Source of the DNA: a virus
IMG/VR virus record: IMGVR_UViG_3300046004_000818
Coordinates: 1-64,000 of that record
Length of the DNA stretch: 64,000 nucleotides
Reading direction: 5' to 3' (one strand)
Numbering within the stretch: position 1 is the stretch's first letter; the number at the start of each line of letters is the position of its first letter. Below, piece by piece: positions 23,665 through 34,100 of this stretch. The notes beneath the pieces were generated by a model. The model worked only from the letters and a program-made list of their open reading frames with translations, was not told where the DNA came from and searched no databases. The position numbers and the translations under genes were made by a program.

Positions 23665-26600
23665 ATGTCAGACAATATCGGTCTTCAACTTGACCCTCCA
23701 AAGGGTGTTACCGAAACTATAACAGCCCTGACAGAGTTGGTCACGGCTGTTAACGGTGCTGAAAAGAAGCTAAACAATAATACCAACTTTGGCAAGCTCG
23801 GTATAGAAGAGGCCTTAGCTAAACTACCAAAGTCTTTAGGTGCTGTGGCTACAGCCCTCAAAGCTGCTATGTATAGTGTCAACCAAGTATTGACTGGCGG
23901 CAATGCTGAGACTGTGGATATAGTAAGGTCTGTCAATAGGGCTATACAGCAAGTTTTTGAGCAACGACTAGCTGTTGTCGGCACCATGACAGACAGGGAG
24001 ATAGCCAGTTGGCGCAAGTATGGTGTAAGTATCAACGGTCTACAGAAGGCACAGTTAGCCGATAACAAAGCTAATGTTGCTGCTTTAGTAGCCGCTAGAT
24101 CAGAGTTCGTAGCTATAGCTACCGCAGCAGATTCCAGAATGAATGCTGGTGGGTTGACATATGACAAAGCAAGAGATACTGCAGAAGCTAATGCTTATAA
24201 GAACCGACTAGCTCAAGCGCTTATATTTGATAAGTCTAGAGAAGCAGCTATGGTAGCTGCTGCGGCAAACTTTCAGAATATAGCCACAGCATCCAATGAG
24301 AAGATGTTGTCTCAGGCTATGATTTTCGACAAAGCCAGAGATGCTCAACTAGCTAGGTCTTATGATACGCAACTCGCCCAAGCTTTGGTATATGACAGGG
24401 CAAGAGATGCACAGATGGCTAAGTCTTATGAGACACAGCTTTCTCAAGCTTTACTGTTTGATAAAGCAAGAGATGCTCAGATAGCTAAGTCTTATGAAGA
24501 CAAACTTGCTCAAGCCTTGCTCTATGACAAGGCAAGAGATGCGCAGGTAGCTAAATCTTATGAGACACAGCTTGCTCAAGCTTTAACCTATGATAGAGCT
24601 AGAGATGCTCAGATAGCTAAGGCTTATGAGACCAAGCTAGCGCAAGCTCTGATCTACGACAAGGTTAGGGATGCTCAGATAGCCAAGTCATATGAGACAC
24701 AGCTTGCTCAGGCTATGATCTTTGATAAGGCTAGGGATGCTCAGATAGCTAAGTCTTATGAGACTAGGCTTACACAAGCATTGGCCTTTGATAAAGCAAG
24801 AGATGCTCAGTTAGCTAAATCTTACGAGACACAGCTTGCACAGGCCTTGATCTATGATAAGGCTAGGGATGCTCAGATAGCTAAGTCTTACGAGACTAGG
24901 GCTGCTCAAGCTTTGGCTTATGACAAGGCAAGAGATGCTCAGATAGCTAAGTCTTACGAGACACGGATGGCTAAAGAACTTGCTGCTATAAAGATGCAGG
25001 AAGAGTTGGATAAGTTATCATATGAAAAACGCTTAGCTTTTATGGCTAAGTTTAATGCAGCCGTAGCCAATGGTAAAGCCTTTGGCGGCATAAACTTTAC
25101 GTCTATGGAAGCCGCAATCAGTGGTATAAGTCGAGGCTTTGGAGGCATAGCAACTACCATAGCTCACCTCATACCTTTTGTGACTGCATTTGTCACAGCA
25201 GCCACCACCCTCAAGACCTTGAAAGTAGGTGCTGAGTTTGAGCAAAGCCTGTTTGTTATAAAGGAATTGGCTGGTAACTCCACAGAGGAAGTTAAAGGCT
25301 TATCTGATAGTATGCTGGAACTGTCTAAGACAGGGGTGTACGGTCCACTACAAATGGCTAAAGGTTTGGAGATACTGACCTTGGCAGGTCTGAATGCTAA
25401 GGATGCTTTCACAGCCCTCCAGCCTACATTGAACTTCTCGCTAGCTGGTGGTGTGAATCTAGATGCTGCGGCTTCAACATTAGTCGCAGTAGCTACTGCT
25501 TATGGTTACAGTGCTGAAGCATTTAGCACTGTTGGAGACATGATAGCCAAGACCGCTGCAGATTCTATGGCCTCTGTTCAAGGTCTAACAGAGTCCTTCA
25601 AGGCTGCTTCGGTTGTTGCTCAGTTGTACGGTGTGTCCTTGGAAGATACGTCCTATATGCTAAAGTCTTTGGCACAGATAGGTATTCAAGGCTCAGCCGC
25701 AGGAACCTCTGTACGTAACTTCTATACAGAGATCACCAAACAATCTGGTAAAGCTTTTGAGACCTTGAAGAAGCTAAAAGTAGAGATATACGATACTGAG
25801 GGGCTTAAGTCTACATTGGAAATATTCAAGGAATTAGCCTTGTCTATGGATAACTTAGACAAGCGTTCTAAACAAGCAGCAATGGCTGCTCTAACAAATG
25901 AGCGCGGCGGCAAGACTGGTATAGGTGTCATGGAGACAGCTAGGACCGATATAATTAAAGAGCTTAATAAGCAGGAGCGAGAACACAACCAGCTTACTGG
26001 CGAGAACATTACACTGACCACTACAGCTACATTAAGTCTTAAACAGCTTAGTGATGGCTACGACTCTCTCATAGCCAAGCAGAAGAAGTTTGCAAAAGAA
26101 GCTGCAGGCTTTACATTCCTAGCGGCTCTAGAGAACCAGCTTACCACTATGGGTAGCTATAAAGGATTACTGGCTAGTCTGGAAGGAGATTTCGCTAGAG
26201 CCTTTGGAGTTGCTAGCGATTCAGTATTCTTGTTGTCTGTGGAACTTAGGAAGGCTCTCAACTCTGACGAGTTCAATGCAGCCTTACAGACTCTGACAGG
26301 TGCCTTGATAGGCATGGCTACATCTTTCGCTAAAGCAGTAAGCTACATAAATACTAACACTACAGAGACTGTAGCAGCAGTGGCTATACTAGGTACTGTA
26401 TTTACAGCAGTAGGTATCGCATCTAACGCTGCCGCTATAGGGATAGATTTAGCTACCATAAGCCTTACCGGAGTAAGTTTGGCTATAGAGGGTACTACAG
26501 TACAGTTAGGAGTCATGAACACGGTATTTGCACTAGGCCCAGGCAAGATACTGCTACTGATTGCCTCTATTGGATTGCTGGTATATGAGATAGGCAAGAT

Positions 26601-29600
26601 TGCAGGAGCTTGGGTAGACGCAGAAAGCGCTAGAGATAAAGCTTTACGGAAAGAGAAGGAGGCTACTGAGACTTCCATAGCTGCTTTAAGAGCTAAGGCT
26701 GACCAGACTAAATCCTCTATGGAAGCAGAGTTGGAGCGTCTTACTAAGTCTAATCAACTACGGTCTGAGGGAGCTACTCAACATGAGGCTGACCAAAAAC
26801 TATTTGGTGAAGCAGCTAAATCACGTATAGAGCAACTCCACAAGGAGAACCTGAGCTTGATAGCTAAGCGTTCACTTTTGGAAGAGATACAGTTGCTTGA
26901 GACTAACCACATGACTGTAGATGCTGGTGGTAACACTACCGCAGCTAAGTCAGTGGCAGAGATAGCCTTTGAGGTGTCGGCTAGGCAAGCCAAAGCTATA
27001 GCCGCAGAAACTGCAGCATACCAAGCTGAGATAACTGCTGTTGACGCCTTAGTAGAGAAGCTAAGACTTGCTTATGTGGAAAAGGCTAGACTGGACAAAG
27101 TGAAGCCTAAGCCTCAAGGTCCAGATTCGGCAGACTTCCCTTCTGGTGGCAGATTTGGAGGCGGGGGTAAAGGCAAGCCTGATGGCACTAAATCAGAGCT
27201 TGAAAGCCTCATCGCTTCCATAGAGAAGTTTAATAGTGTTTCAGACGCTATGGCTGAGTCTAGCAAGAAAGCTACAGAAGCCCAGACGTTTGAAGCAGGT
27301 AGCATGGCTACCTTGCACAAGATAACCAATAACTACACTGGAGACAAGGCTAAACTGGTTGAGGTGGAAAACTCTATAGCTGCAGCAGCAGAACGCCGTA
27401 AAGCCATACAAGCTGACAATTCAGGTGCTAGCTATATAGCCTCTTTGCAGAACCTAAACAACGAGCTAGATAAGCAGGTAGAGACTCACGCTAAACTAAC
27501 CGCTGCCGAGAAGATTGCAGAGGCCAGCAAGAAGGGTCTTCAGGAAGGTACTATCGCCTTGACCTATTGGGAAAAGGTATATGCAGAAGCTCTTATGGAT
27601 AGGGCCAAGGCCTTGGAGAAGCTGAGAGGCCTAGAGGCCCAAGCAGCTAAAGCAGGTGGAGAACTGAAGACAGCCACATCTAATGCAAAAGTGTATATGG
27701 ATACGCTTAAGCAACAACTGCAAGCTGAGACAGAGTTGGAAGCGGCTAGGGATGCAGCTATCCAAAAAGGTCCACAGTTCGTGGCTAGACTAGAAGCAGA
27801 AACTGCAGCTAGGTCAAAGAATGCTGGCAGTATTGTCAAATTGACTGAGAAGATAGACGCACTCAAACTTAAAGAGAGAGAACTTAAAGCTGAGAAAGGT
27901 GTGTTGTCTCCAGAAGATTTGAAGACATTGAAAGAAGCAGAAGACCAGCTAAGTGAAATGACAACTGATCTTGATGAGATTATCAAGAAGGCAGGGGAGC
28001 TGGCTGAGAAGAAGTGGCTCACTATAGACCGTGACCGTATAGCTGGTGATCTAGCTGGTGCAGTAATGACTGGTTTAACTACAGGTGGTCAAGAGGGTGC
28101 CAGAGCCTTACGTGATATTTTGGTCAAGGAGTTTATTACCAACCCTATCCAAGTATGGATCAAGGCTACTATCAGTGAGATTATGGGAGGTAGCTCTACA
28201 GGTAATGGCCTCACCAACTCATCAGGCGGTTCTCTCACAGGCTTCAAGTCTGTTGACTCCATCCTTGGTGCTGCTAATAAGATGGCAGACACTTATCTGC
28301 ACGGTGCTAGTAAGTCCTTGGGTGGCTTCGCTACATCTAGCATTGGTGAGTCCCTTGGTCTAAGCTCTAGGGCCGAAGATATGATGGGCAACACTATGGG
28401 CAACAGCCTGACCACGGCAGGAGAGCTTTTCCAAGCTATGCCCATCGGTGGTATGATTACTGCCTACACTAAAGGTGGAGCATCAGGCTTCCTGCAAGGT
28501 GCTGCTAACATCGGTATATCTGGTGCTGTCACTGGCGGCCTAGCTGCTGCCAGTGCTGGTACAGGTGTAGCTGCTGGTGCTATGAGTGGGGCTGGTGCAG
28601 CCTTGTCTGCTGTACCCGGTTGGGGTTGGGCTATCATGGCAGGACTTGCTATCCTTGGCAATAAGGGTGAGTATGTCAAGTCTACTGGTGCTTCTGAGCA
28701 GACATTTGCCCAAGACGGTACAAGCACTATAGCCGCGCAAAGTGGTGACCATCCGTTTGGTGGCGGTCTGAATGCTGGAGCAGAAGCTAATGCATCAGCC
28801 GACAAGATCACAACAGGTATGTATAATACCTACACTGATGTAGCTAAGGCACTTGGCATAGGTGTTAAGGATGTTAAATTCTCCTACGGGCAGAACAACT
28901 CAGATGGAGGCAAGACTTCCATCGGTGGTGGTAGCTACACCTCTATGGAGTTTAAGACCAGTGATGAAGCGATCAAGCTAGAGGCATCTAGAGCTGTGCT
29001 AGCAGCCTTGAAGGACTCTGATCTACCCACATACCTATCTGGTATGTTTGACAACATAGACCTGTCTGCCCTGTCTCAAGTAGACGCTGACAGGCTTATG
29101 CAAGATGCTAAGGGCTTCAAGGCTATAGCTGATGCTGCTGACTCCCTACCATTCAACAGTCTTACCAAAGCCAGCCATGCTACACTGGTAGCTTTGACCG
29201 CTGCTTCTGGAGGCTTGGATAAACTTACATCGAACCTTACCAGCTACTACGCTAACTACTACACTGATGCTGAGCGTAACGCTAAGTCTACTAACAGTTT
29301 GGGAGACGAGTTTAAGAAGCTAGGTCTGGAGATGCCTAAGACTAAGCAAGCGTTTAGAGAGCTTGTTGAAGCACAAGACCTGACTACCGAATCAGGTAGA
29401 AAGGCTGCTGCTGGACTCTACACCTTGAATGATGTGTTTGCCAAGACTGTAGTGGACACTGGTCAACTGGCTTTGGATGCTGCTATCAAAGCTGCAGAAG
29501 CTGCCACAGAGTCTATGGACATAACTAGGGTTACGGCCTCTGTACTTCCAGCTACTGTTAGAGAGTACACAGCTTACTCTAAACTGCTGGCTAGTGGTGC

Positions 29601-30276
29601 AAGCATAACTCAGAGAGCCTTGAACTTCGACGGTTCAGTAGCTCAAGCTACAGCACTGTCTAGCTCTATGCAGTCTATGTTCTCTGCCTCCTTGGAACTG
29701 GTCACCCAGATCAAGGAGCAGGCTCTGGTTGCTAGTGAAACCTTTGCTGCTTCTCGCGCCACTGTGTTACTAGATACCTTGAGCATAGACCAGAAGTATG
29801 CTTACTGGGATTCCAAGTGGAACACAGACATGGAGGCGCTAAAGACTGCTATAGATCCAGTAGACATTAAGCTGTTAGCTGCTGATGTTAACAAGTCTAT
29901 CATGAGTGGTTGGGCCTTGCTAACTGCAGAACAGAAGCTGGGCAGTCGTGCAGAGTTTGATAAACTACTGGCTGATGCTAATACCTTGGTGGCTGATCGG
30001 TACGATACTGCAGAAGGTAGTGTAGACACATCAACTAATGAGGCACTTGTAAGCACACTAAGCTCTGTTCTTGCAGATGATGCTGCAGCACGTAAAGCTA
30101 CTAACGCTCAGTTGGCTGAGATACTTCGGATAGGTACCTCTGCTATCGTAGAAGCTGCTGCTGTTCTTCGGGATGCGGCTGCTAAGCCTAAGCAAGTTGA
30201 GGTCACAGTGACTACACAGAGAGCAGCAACAAGTGAGGTAACCTATACTGGTTATGATTTTGGAGGTAATGGCTAA
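23665..30276 (+). CDS. Tail tape measure protein
   Basis: This 2,203-residue protein sets tail length. With the usual ~0.15 nm per residue it predicts a tail of roughly 330 nm. Ten 22-residue helical repeats occupy residues 220-439. A TP901-type tape measure core follows (KVGAEFEQSLFVIKELAG to about residue 750), then hydrophobic segments near residues 490-515 and 900-985, long coiled coils, and a Gly/Ala-rich stretch near 1,500-1,680. No lysozyme or peptidase domain is recognised. ATG 23665 with GGAG upstream is preferred to TTG 23650. Confidence 0.92.
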   Translation: MSDNIGLQLDPPKGVTETITALTELVTAVNGAEKKLNNNTNFGKLGIEEALAKLPKSLGAVATALKAAMYSVNQVLTGGNAETVDIVRSVNRAIQQVFEQRLAVVGTMTDREIASWRKYGVSINGLQKAQLADNKANVAALVAARSEFVAIATAADSRMNAGGLTYDKARDTAEANAYKNRLAQALIFDKSREAAMVAAAANFQNIATASNEKMLSQAMIFDKARDAQLARSYDTQLAQALVYDRARDAQMAKSYETQLSQALLFDKARDAQIAKSYEDKLAQALLYDKARDAQVAKSYETQLAQALTYDRARDAQIAKAYETKLAQALIYDKVRDAQIAKSYETQLAQAMIFDKARDAQIAKSYETRLTQALAFDKARDAQLAKSYETQLAQALIYDKARDAQIAKSYETRAAQALAYDKARDAQIAKSYETRMAKELAAIKMQEELDKLSYEKRLAFMAKFNAAVANGKAFGGINFTSMEAAISGISRGFGGIATTIAHLIPFVTAFVTAATTLKTLKVGAEFEQSLFVIKELAGNSTEEVKGLSDSMLELSKTGVYGPLQMAKGLEILTLAGLNAKDAFTALQPTLNFSLAGGVNLDAAASTLVAVATAYGYSAEAFSTVGDMIAKTAADSMASVQGLTESFKAASVVAQLYGVSLEDTSYMLKSLAQIGIQGSAAGTSVRNFYTEITKQSGKAFETLKKLKVEIYDTEGLKSTLEIFKELALSMDNLDKRSKQAAMAALTNERGGKTGIGVMETARTDIIKELNKQEREHNQLTGENITLTTTATLSLKQLSDGYDSLIAKQKKFAKEAAGFTFLAALENQLTTMGSYKGLLASLEGDFARAFGVASDSVFLLSVELRKALNSDEFNAALQTLTGALIGMATSFAKAVSYINTNTTETVAAVAILGTVFTAVGIASNAAAIGIDLATISLTGVSLAIEGTTVQLGVMNTVFALGPGKILLLIASIGLLVYEIGKIAGAWVDAESARDKALRKEKEATETSIAALRAKADQTKSSMEAELERLTKSNQLRSEGATQHEADQKLFGEAAKSRIEQLHKENLSLIAKRSLLEEIQLLETNHMTVDAGGNTTAAKSVAEIAFEVSARQAKAIAAETAAYQAEITAVDALVEKLRLAYVEKARLDKVKPKPQGPDSADFPSGGRFGGGGKGKPDGTKSELESLIASIEKFNSVSDAMAESSKKATEAQTFEAGSMATLHKITNNYTGDKAKLVEVENSIAAAAERRKAIQADNSGASYIASLQNLNNELDKQVETHAKLTAAEKIAEASKKGLQEGTIALTYWEKVYAEALMDRAKALEKLRGLEAQAAKAGGELKTATSNAKVYMDTLKQQLQAETELEAARDAAIQKGPQFVARLEAETAARSKNAGSIVKLTEKIDALKLKERELKAEKGVLSPEDLKTLKEAEDQLSEMTTDLDEIIKKAGELAEKKWLTIDRDRIAGDLAGAVMTGLTTGGQEGARALRDILVKEFITNPIQVWIKATISEIMGGSSTGNGLTNSSGGSLTGFKSVDSILGAANKMADTYLHGASKSLGGFATSSIGESLGLSSRAEDMMGNTMGNSLTTAGELFQAMPIGGMITAYTKGGASGFLQGAANIGISGAVTGGLAAASAGTGVAAGAMSGAGAALSAVPGWGWAIMAGLAILGNKGEYVKSTGASEQTFAQDGTSTIAAQSGDHPFGGGLNAGAEANASADKITTGMYNTYTDVAKALGIGVKDVKFSYGQNNSDGGKTSIGGGSYTSMEFKTSDEAIKLEASRAVLAALKDSDLPTYLSGMFDNIDLSALSQVDADRLMQDAKGFKAIADAADSLPFNSLTKASHATLVALTAASGGLDKLTSNLTSYYANYYTDAERNAKSTNSLGDEFKKLGLEMPKTKQAFRELVEAQDLTTESGRKAAAGLYTLNDVFAKTVVDTGQLALDAAIKAAEAATESMDITRVTASVLPATVREYTAYSKLLASGASITQRALNFDGSVAQATALSSSMQSMFSASLELVTQIKEQALVASETFAASRATVLLDTLSIDQKYAYWDSKWNTDMEALKTAIDPVDIKLLAADVNKSIMSGWALLTAEQKLGSRAEFDKLLADANTLVADRYDTAEGSVDTSTNEALVSTLSSVLADDAAARKATNAQLAEILRIGTSAIVEAAAVLRDAAAKPKQVEVTVTTQRAATSEVTYTGYDFGGNG
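24322..24981 (+). repeat. Ten 66-bp (22-residue) coding repeats in the tape measure gene
   Basis: The span is exactly 10 x 66 bp. Each unit encodes a variant of (I/Y)(F/Y)DKARDAQIAKSYETQLAQAL. Two degenerate units precede it. A period of 22 is two hendecads, which favours a straight or slightly right-handed coiled coil. Codons vary between units, so the array is old enough to have diverged at synonymous sites while the protein is kept. Unit gain or loss would change tail length in fixed steps. Confidence 0.92.
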
Positions 30277-30794
30277 TGAGAGTGCTAACGTCAGGGCTTA
30301 TAGCAGAGCTAGGCTTGATAATCACTAGACCGGGGTACTTGGTCAGTATCGGCTTCGATACGACCTTGTATATGTCCAGCCTAGGGACAGTTACTTGGGA
30401 CGGACATACGTGGATAGCTGATGACATAAAGGTAGAAGCCTTGGTTAGAGAGCAGAGTGTGGTTAAGTCAGCCCAGATAAGTATAGGTAACCTGGAGAGT
30501 ACCTATACTTCACTGATACTTAATCAGGGTATCTCTGATAAACCTGTATCCATCTATTCTGTCTACGCAGGGGCACCGACTGAAACAGTTCTTGAGTTTA
30601 GCGGGGTTGGTGATTCAGCAGAGATTGGTGATAGAATCGTACTCAATCTTATCGGGGAAGCTACCCAAAATAGTTTCGCACCTCGTAGAAGAATTGGCCC
30701 TGCTGTAGGTATCAATCAAATATTACCAGCAAATACTGTAATTGATCTAGGTGGTTTAGGTTTACCGTACATACTTGAGAAGTACTCAATCTAA
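30276..30794 (+). CDS. Tail tip-complex protein, DUF2163/DUF1833-like
   Basis: This 172-residue beta-rich protein follows the tape measure (TAATG overlap) and matches minor tail proteins of the distal tail/tip region: RPGYLVSIGFDTTLYMSS, TWDGHTWIADDIKVEALV and SAQISIGNLESTYTSLILN are typical of the family that caps the tube and starts the tip. It overlaps the next gene at TAATG. Confidence 0.65.
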   Translation: MRVLTSGLIAELGLIITRPGYLVSIGFDTTLYMSSLGTVTWDGHTWIADDIKVEALVREQSVVKSAQISIGNLESTYTSLILNQGISDKPVSIYSVYAGAPTETVLEFSGVGDSAEIGDRIVLNLIGEATQNSFAPRRRIGPAVGINQILPANTVIDLGGLGLPYILEKYSI

Positions 30795-31117
30795 TGGCTT
30801 ACCCTACACTCAACATATCCTACGGGGCTACTCAAGACCTGCAAACGGATAGGCAGATAGAACGAGCTACCAACGGCTCCGTTCGTGGACGGATATTCTA
30901 TACAGCGCCTAAATCTGTTTTCAGGTTTAACCATGAGTTCTTGACTCCTGCACAGCTAACGACATTTAAGGCATTCCATTTAGCCAACCTAACCTCTAGC
31001 TTCTCTTTTCTCTGGCCTGAGGGGGCAGTTACATATACCTGCATATTTGGCTCAGAGCCAAAGTATACGCCCACAGCATATGGTGCGCTGGTTAGTGTAG
31101 AACTATTGGAGATATAG
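30794..31117 (+). CDS. Minor tail protein
   Basis: This 107-residue protein (MAYPTLNISYGATQDLQTDR, with FRFNHEFLTPAQLTTFKAFH) lies between the DUF2163-like protein and the gpJ-like protein. Short proteins with a central strand-helix-strand and the same place in the order are part of the tail tip hub. It shares a TAG/GTG overlap with the next gene. Confidence 0.55.
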   Translation: MAYPTLNISYGATQDLQTDRQIERATNGSVRGRIFYTAPKSVFRFNHEFLTPAQLTTFKAFHLANLTSSFSFLWPEGAVTYTCIFGSEPKYTPTAYGALVSVELLEI

Positions 31118-34100
31118 TGGCAAGCTTATTCGGATTCCCTCCCTTGGTTTGGCAGGTGCCAGTAACACCTTCGTCTACGCTCAACGCTTCTGCTACTCCT
31201 ACCGCAGAAGCTAACATGCAAGTTGCTGCATCTTATGCACCTATCCGTGTGATATACGGAACTGTAAGGCTTGGTGCACAAGTTGTCAATGTAGTTGATT
31301 ACGGTGGTTACTGGTATGTACAGGTGGTGTGGGGTGAAGGTCCAATCACAGCTATCAGTGCTGTGATGTTCAACGATGCAGACCCCAACGATCCAGCTAA
31401 GGGTGCGACCTGTGTGGTAACTAACTACTCAGGCACCTCTGGTCAGTTGGTTAATGCTGATCTAGTGGCGGCCTTCGCTGCTAAGGGTGTTGTATATACA
31501 GACACTCTTCCCGATATTGCCTACAGTGTATTGCGTATATCCAAGGCTGGTACCAGTGGGATGCCTACTGTTACGGCCTTGATCCAAGGTCGTGCAGTCT
31601 ATGATCCTCGCACTACACTCACAGCTTACAGTGACAACCCTGCTTTGATCGTTGCAGACTTCGTTACCAATAGCGTCTATGGTATGGGACTTACTGTAGA
31701 TTGGCCCAGTGTCACTACAGTTGCAAATCTATGCGATGCTATAGTTGGCAGTGAAAAGCGTCGTAGGTTGAGCCTAGCCTTGGACACCGTTCAGCCTGTG
31801 TCTACGTGGCTGGATACTCTGGCTACCTATGCAGGTTGCTGGGCCTTGAAAGAGGGTACGAAAGTCACCTTGATACCAGATTCGACAGTTGGAGTTAGCC
31901 GTACCTACGCTCACGCTTCAGGCCAGATAGCTAAACTGACAGCGTTGAAGCAACGAGGCATAGCTGCTATGCCTACAGCTATAGAGATAAGGTATACAGA
32001 CACCACTGCCATACCTTGGAAGGACGCTTCCCAATGGGCTTATTTGCCCGGTGTGCTGGCTGGCACCTATCCGCGCCGCGAGTCGCAGATTGCCTTGCCG
32101 GGGATACAGTCCCCTTCCCAAGCGTATCGGGAGGCTGTAGAGCGTTTGAACAAGCTGACAAACGCTGATCTATCGTGTACGTTAGAGGTATTTGATGAGT
32201 CCCTTGACTTACAGCCCGGTGATAGAGTGCAGGTTACACACCCTATAGGTCTGACTGCTAAAGATTTCAGGGTACAGCGTGTAACTTCTAACTATGGCAG
32301 ACACAAGCTAGACCTACTTGAGTATGACCCAAGTGTGTACTCTAACGCCATAGTGGTTGGTTCGTCTACACCTAATACGCTACTACCTGATCCGATGATC
32401 CCCCCAACTGCCATCACAGGCTTGGCGGCGGTAGAGACTATCTACAAGGCTGGTGACGGTACTGTGTCTTCCAGACTTAGTATTGCTTGGGATACTTTGT
32501 CAGACATTTGGCAGATACGCTACAGTGTCACTCTTTACCGTATGGATGATGCCATAGGCGGTGGGCTGCTTAAGGTAATCAATGGTTATAGTGATGTTAA
32601 CAGCTTCGTGTTTGCACCACTTGAAGATAACTACTATTACCGTGTAGAAGTAATAGCTGAACGTGTGCGTACAGGTGTGCAAAGTGCTGTGGCTACCACA
32701 GTCGTGCAAGCACTTGGTAAGCTATTGCCGCCAGCCAATGTTACTGGATTTACAGCTACAGCAGGTAAGTCTGGACTGGTACTGAACTGGTCCCCTGTGG
32801 TTGACATAGACATGAAGGGGTATCGTCTTAAATCTGGTTCGTGGGCAGGTACTACGCTATATGATGTAACATCTACATCCGTAAACCTTGGTTATGTGGT
32901 GGCAGGAACTACTAACTACTATATCAAGGCCCTTGATTTTTCGGGTAACGAGTCTACAGCTACTGCAACTGTAAGCAGTACAATCACTGCACCAGTTGCA
33001 GTAACTGGGCTTAGCTCTACTGTAGATACAGCTACTGTCTTGCTTACATGGAACCCTAGTAGTGCTATCTGGCCTATTGATCGCTATGAGGTTAGGTATG
33101 GTACATCGTGGGCAGCAGGTACTACTGTAGCCACACTCAATGATACTAACTGCAGGGTATCAGCATCTTGGGCAGGTTCGAGTAGGACATTCTGGGTTAG
33201 TGCTTATGACGCAGCAGGTAATATCTCCACAGCATCCAGCCGTGCTGTAGCTCTCACAAAGTACTCTCCGGTTACTACACTCGGAGTCACCCTTCTAGGT
33301 GCAGACTTAAAACTAACATGGTCAGCAGCTACTGGTGGCAGTCTAATGTTAGATTGCTACGAGATTCGGGTCGGCTCCACGTTCGCTGGAGCAGAACTTC
33401 TTGGTACGTCGTCCACAACGGCGTTCACAATCCCTTACCGCTGGAGTGCCAATCAAACATTTTGGATAGCCCCCAGAGATATGCTTGGTAATAATAGTTC
33501 TGGTACTGAGGCTAGTTCAGTCTTTAACTACAGTCTGCCAGCCGCACCAGCAGTAGCCTCTAAACTTATAGGTGTAAAAGCTGAACTGACTTGGACTACC
33601 CCAAGTGCTATTTTGCCTGTAGCAAAATACTCTGTTCGCTATGGCGCGTCATGGGCAGCAGGCGCTGCCACTGAAGTCTTAGTAGCAGTCACCAGTCTAC
33701 GTGTAGCTATTGACTGGGTTCCTGGCACTAGAACATACTATGTAGCCGCTATAGATGTGAATGGTAATGTTGGAACAGCGTCTGTCGGTACTGGTATTCT
33801 TCTTAACGCACCATACGCACCTACGATTGACACCGTGGCCTCATCTGTAGGAGGTGTGCTACTTGACCAATATCGTTTGGCTTGGGATGTGATAACCCCA
33901 GATACTACACAAGTACCTATAGATTACTACGTTATAGGTTATGATGCTGTTACCTTAGACAGGACGTTTAGTTCTACCTATATGGCTACGGCTGATTGGT
34001 CAGGGACCAGAACCTTCTGGGTGAAAGCTGTGGATGTGCTCGGTAACATTGGTCCTGACAGCAGCCAGACTTTAACCATTAACATACCTACTGCACCTAG

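Noticed and set aside
24322-24981. Regular 66-bp repeats resembling a CRISPR array
   Set aside because: Repeats are contiguous without spacers, in frame with the tape measure gene and encode a conserved 22-residue helix.
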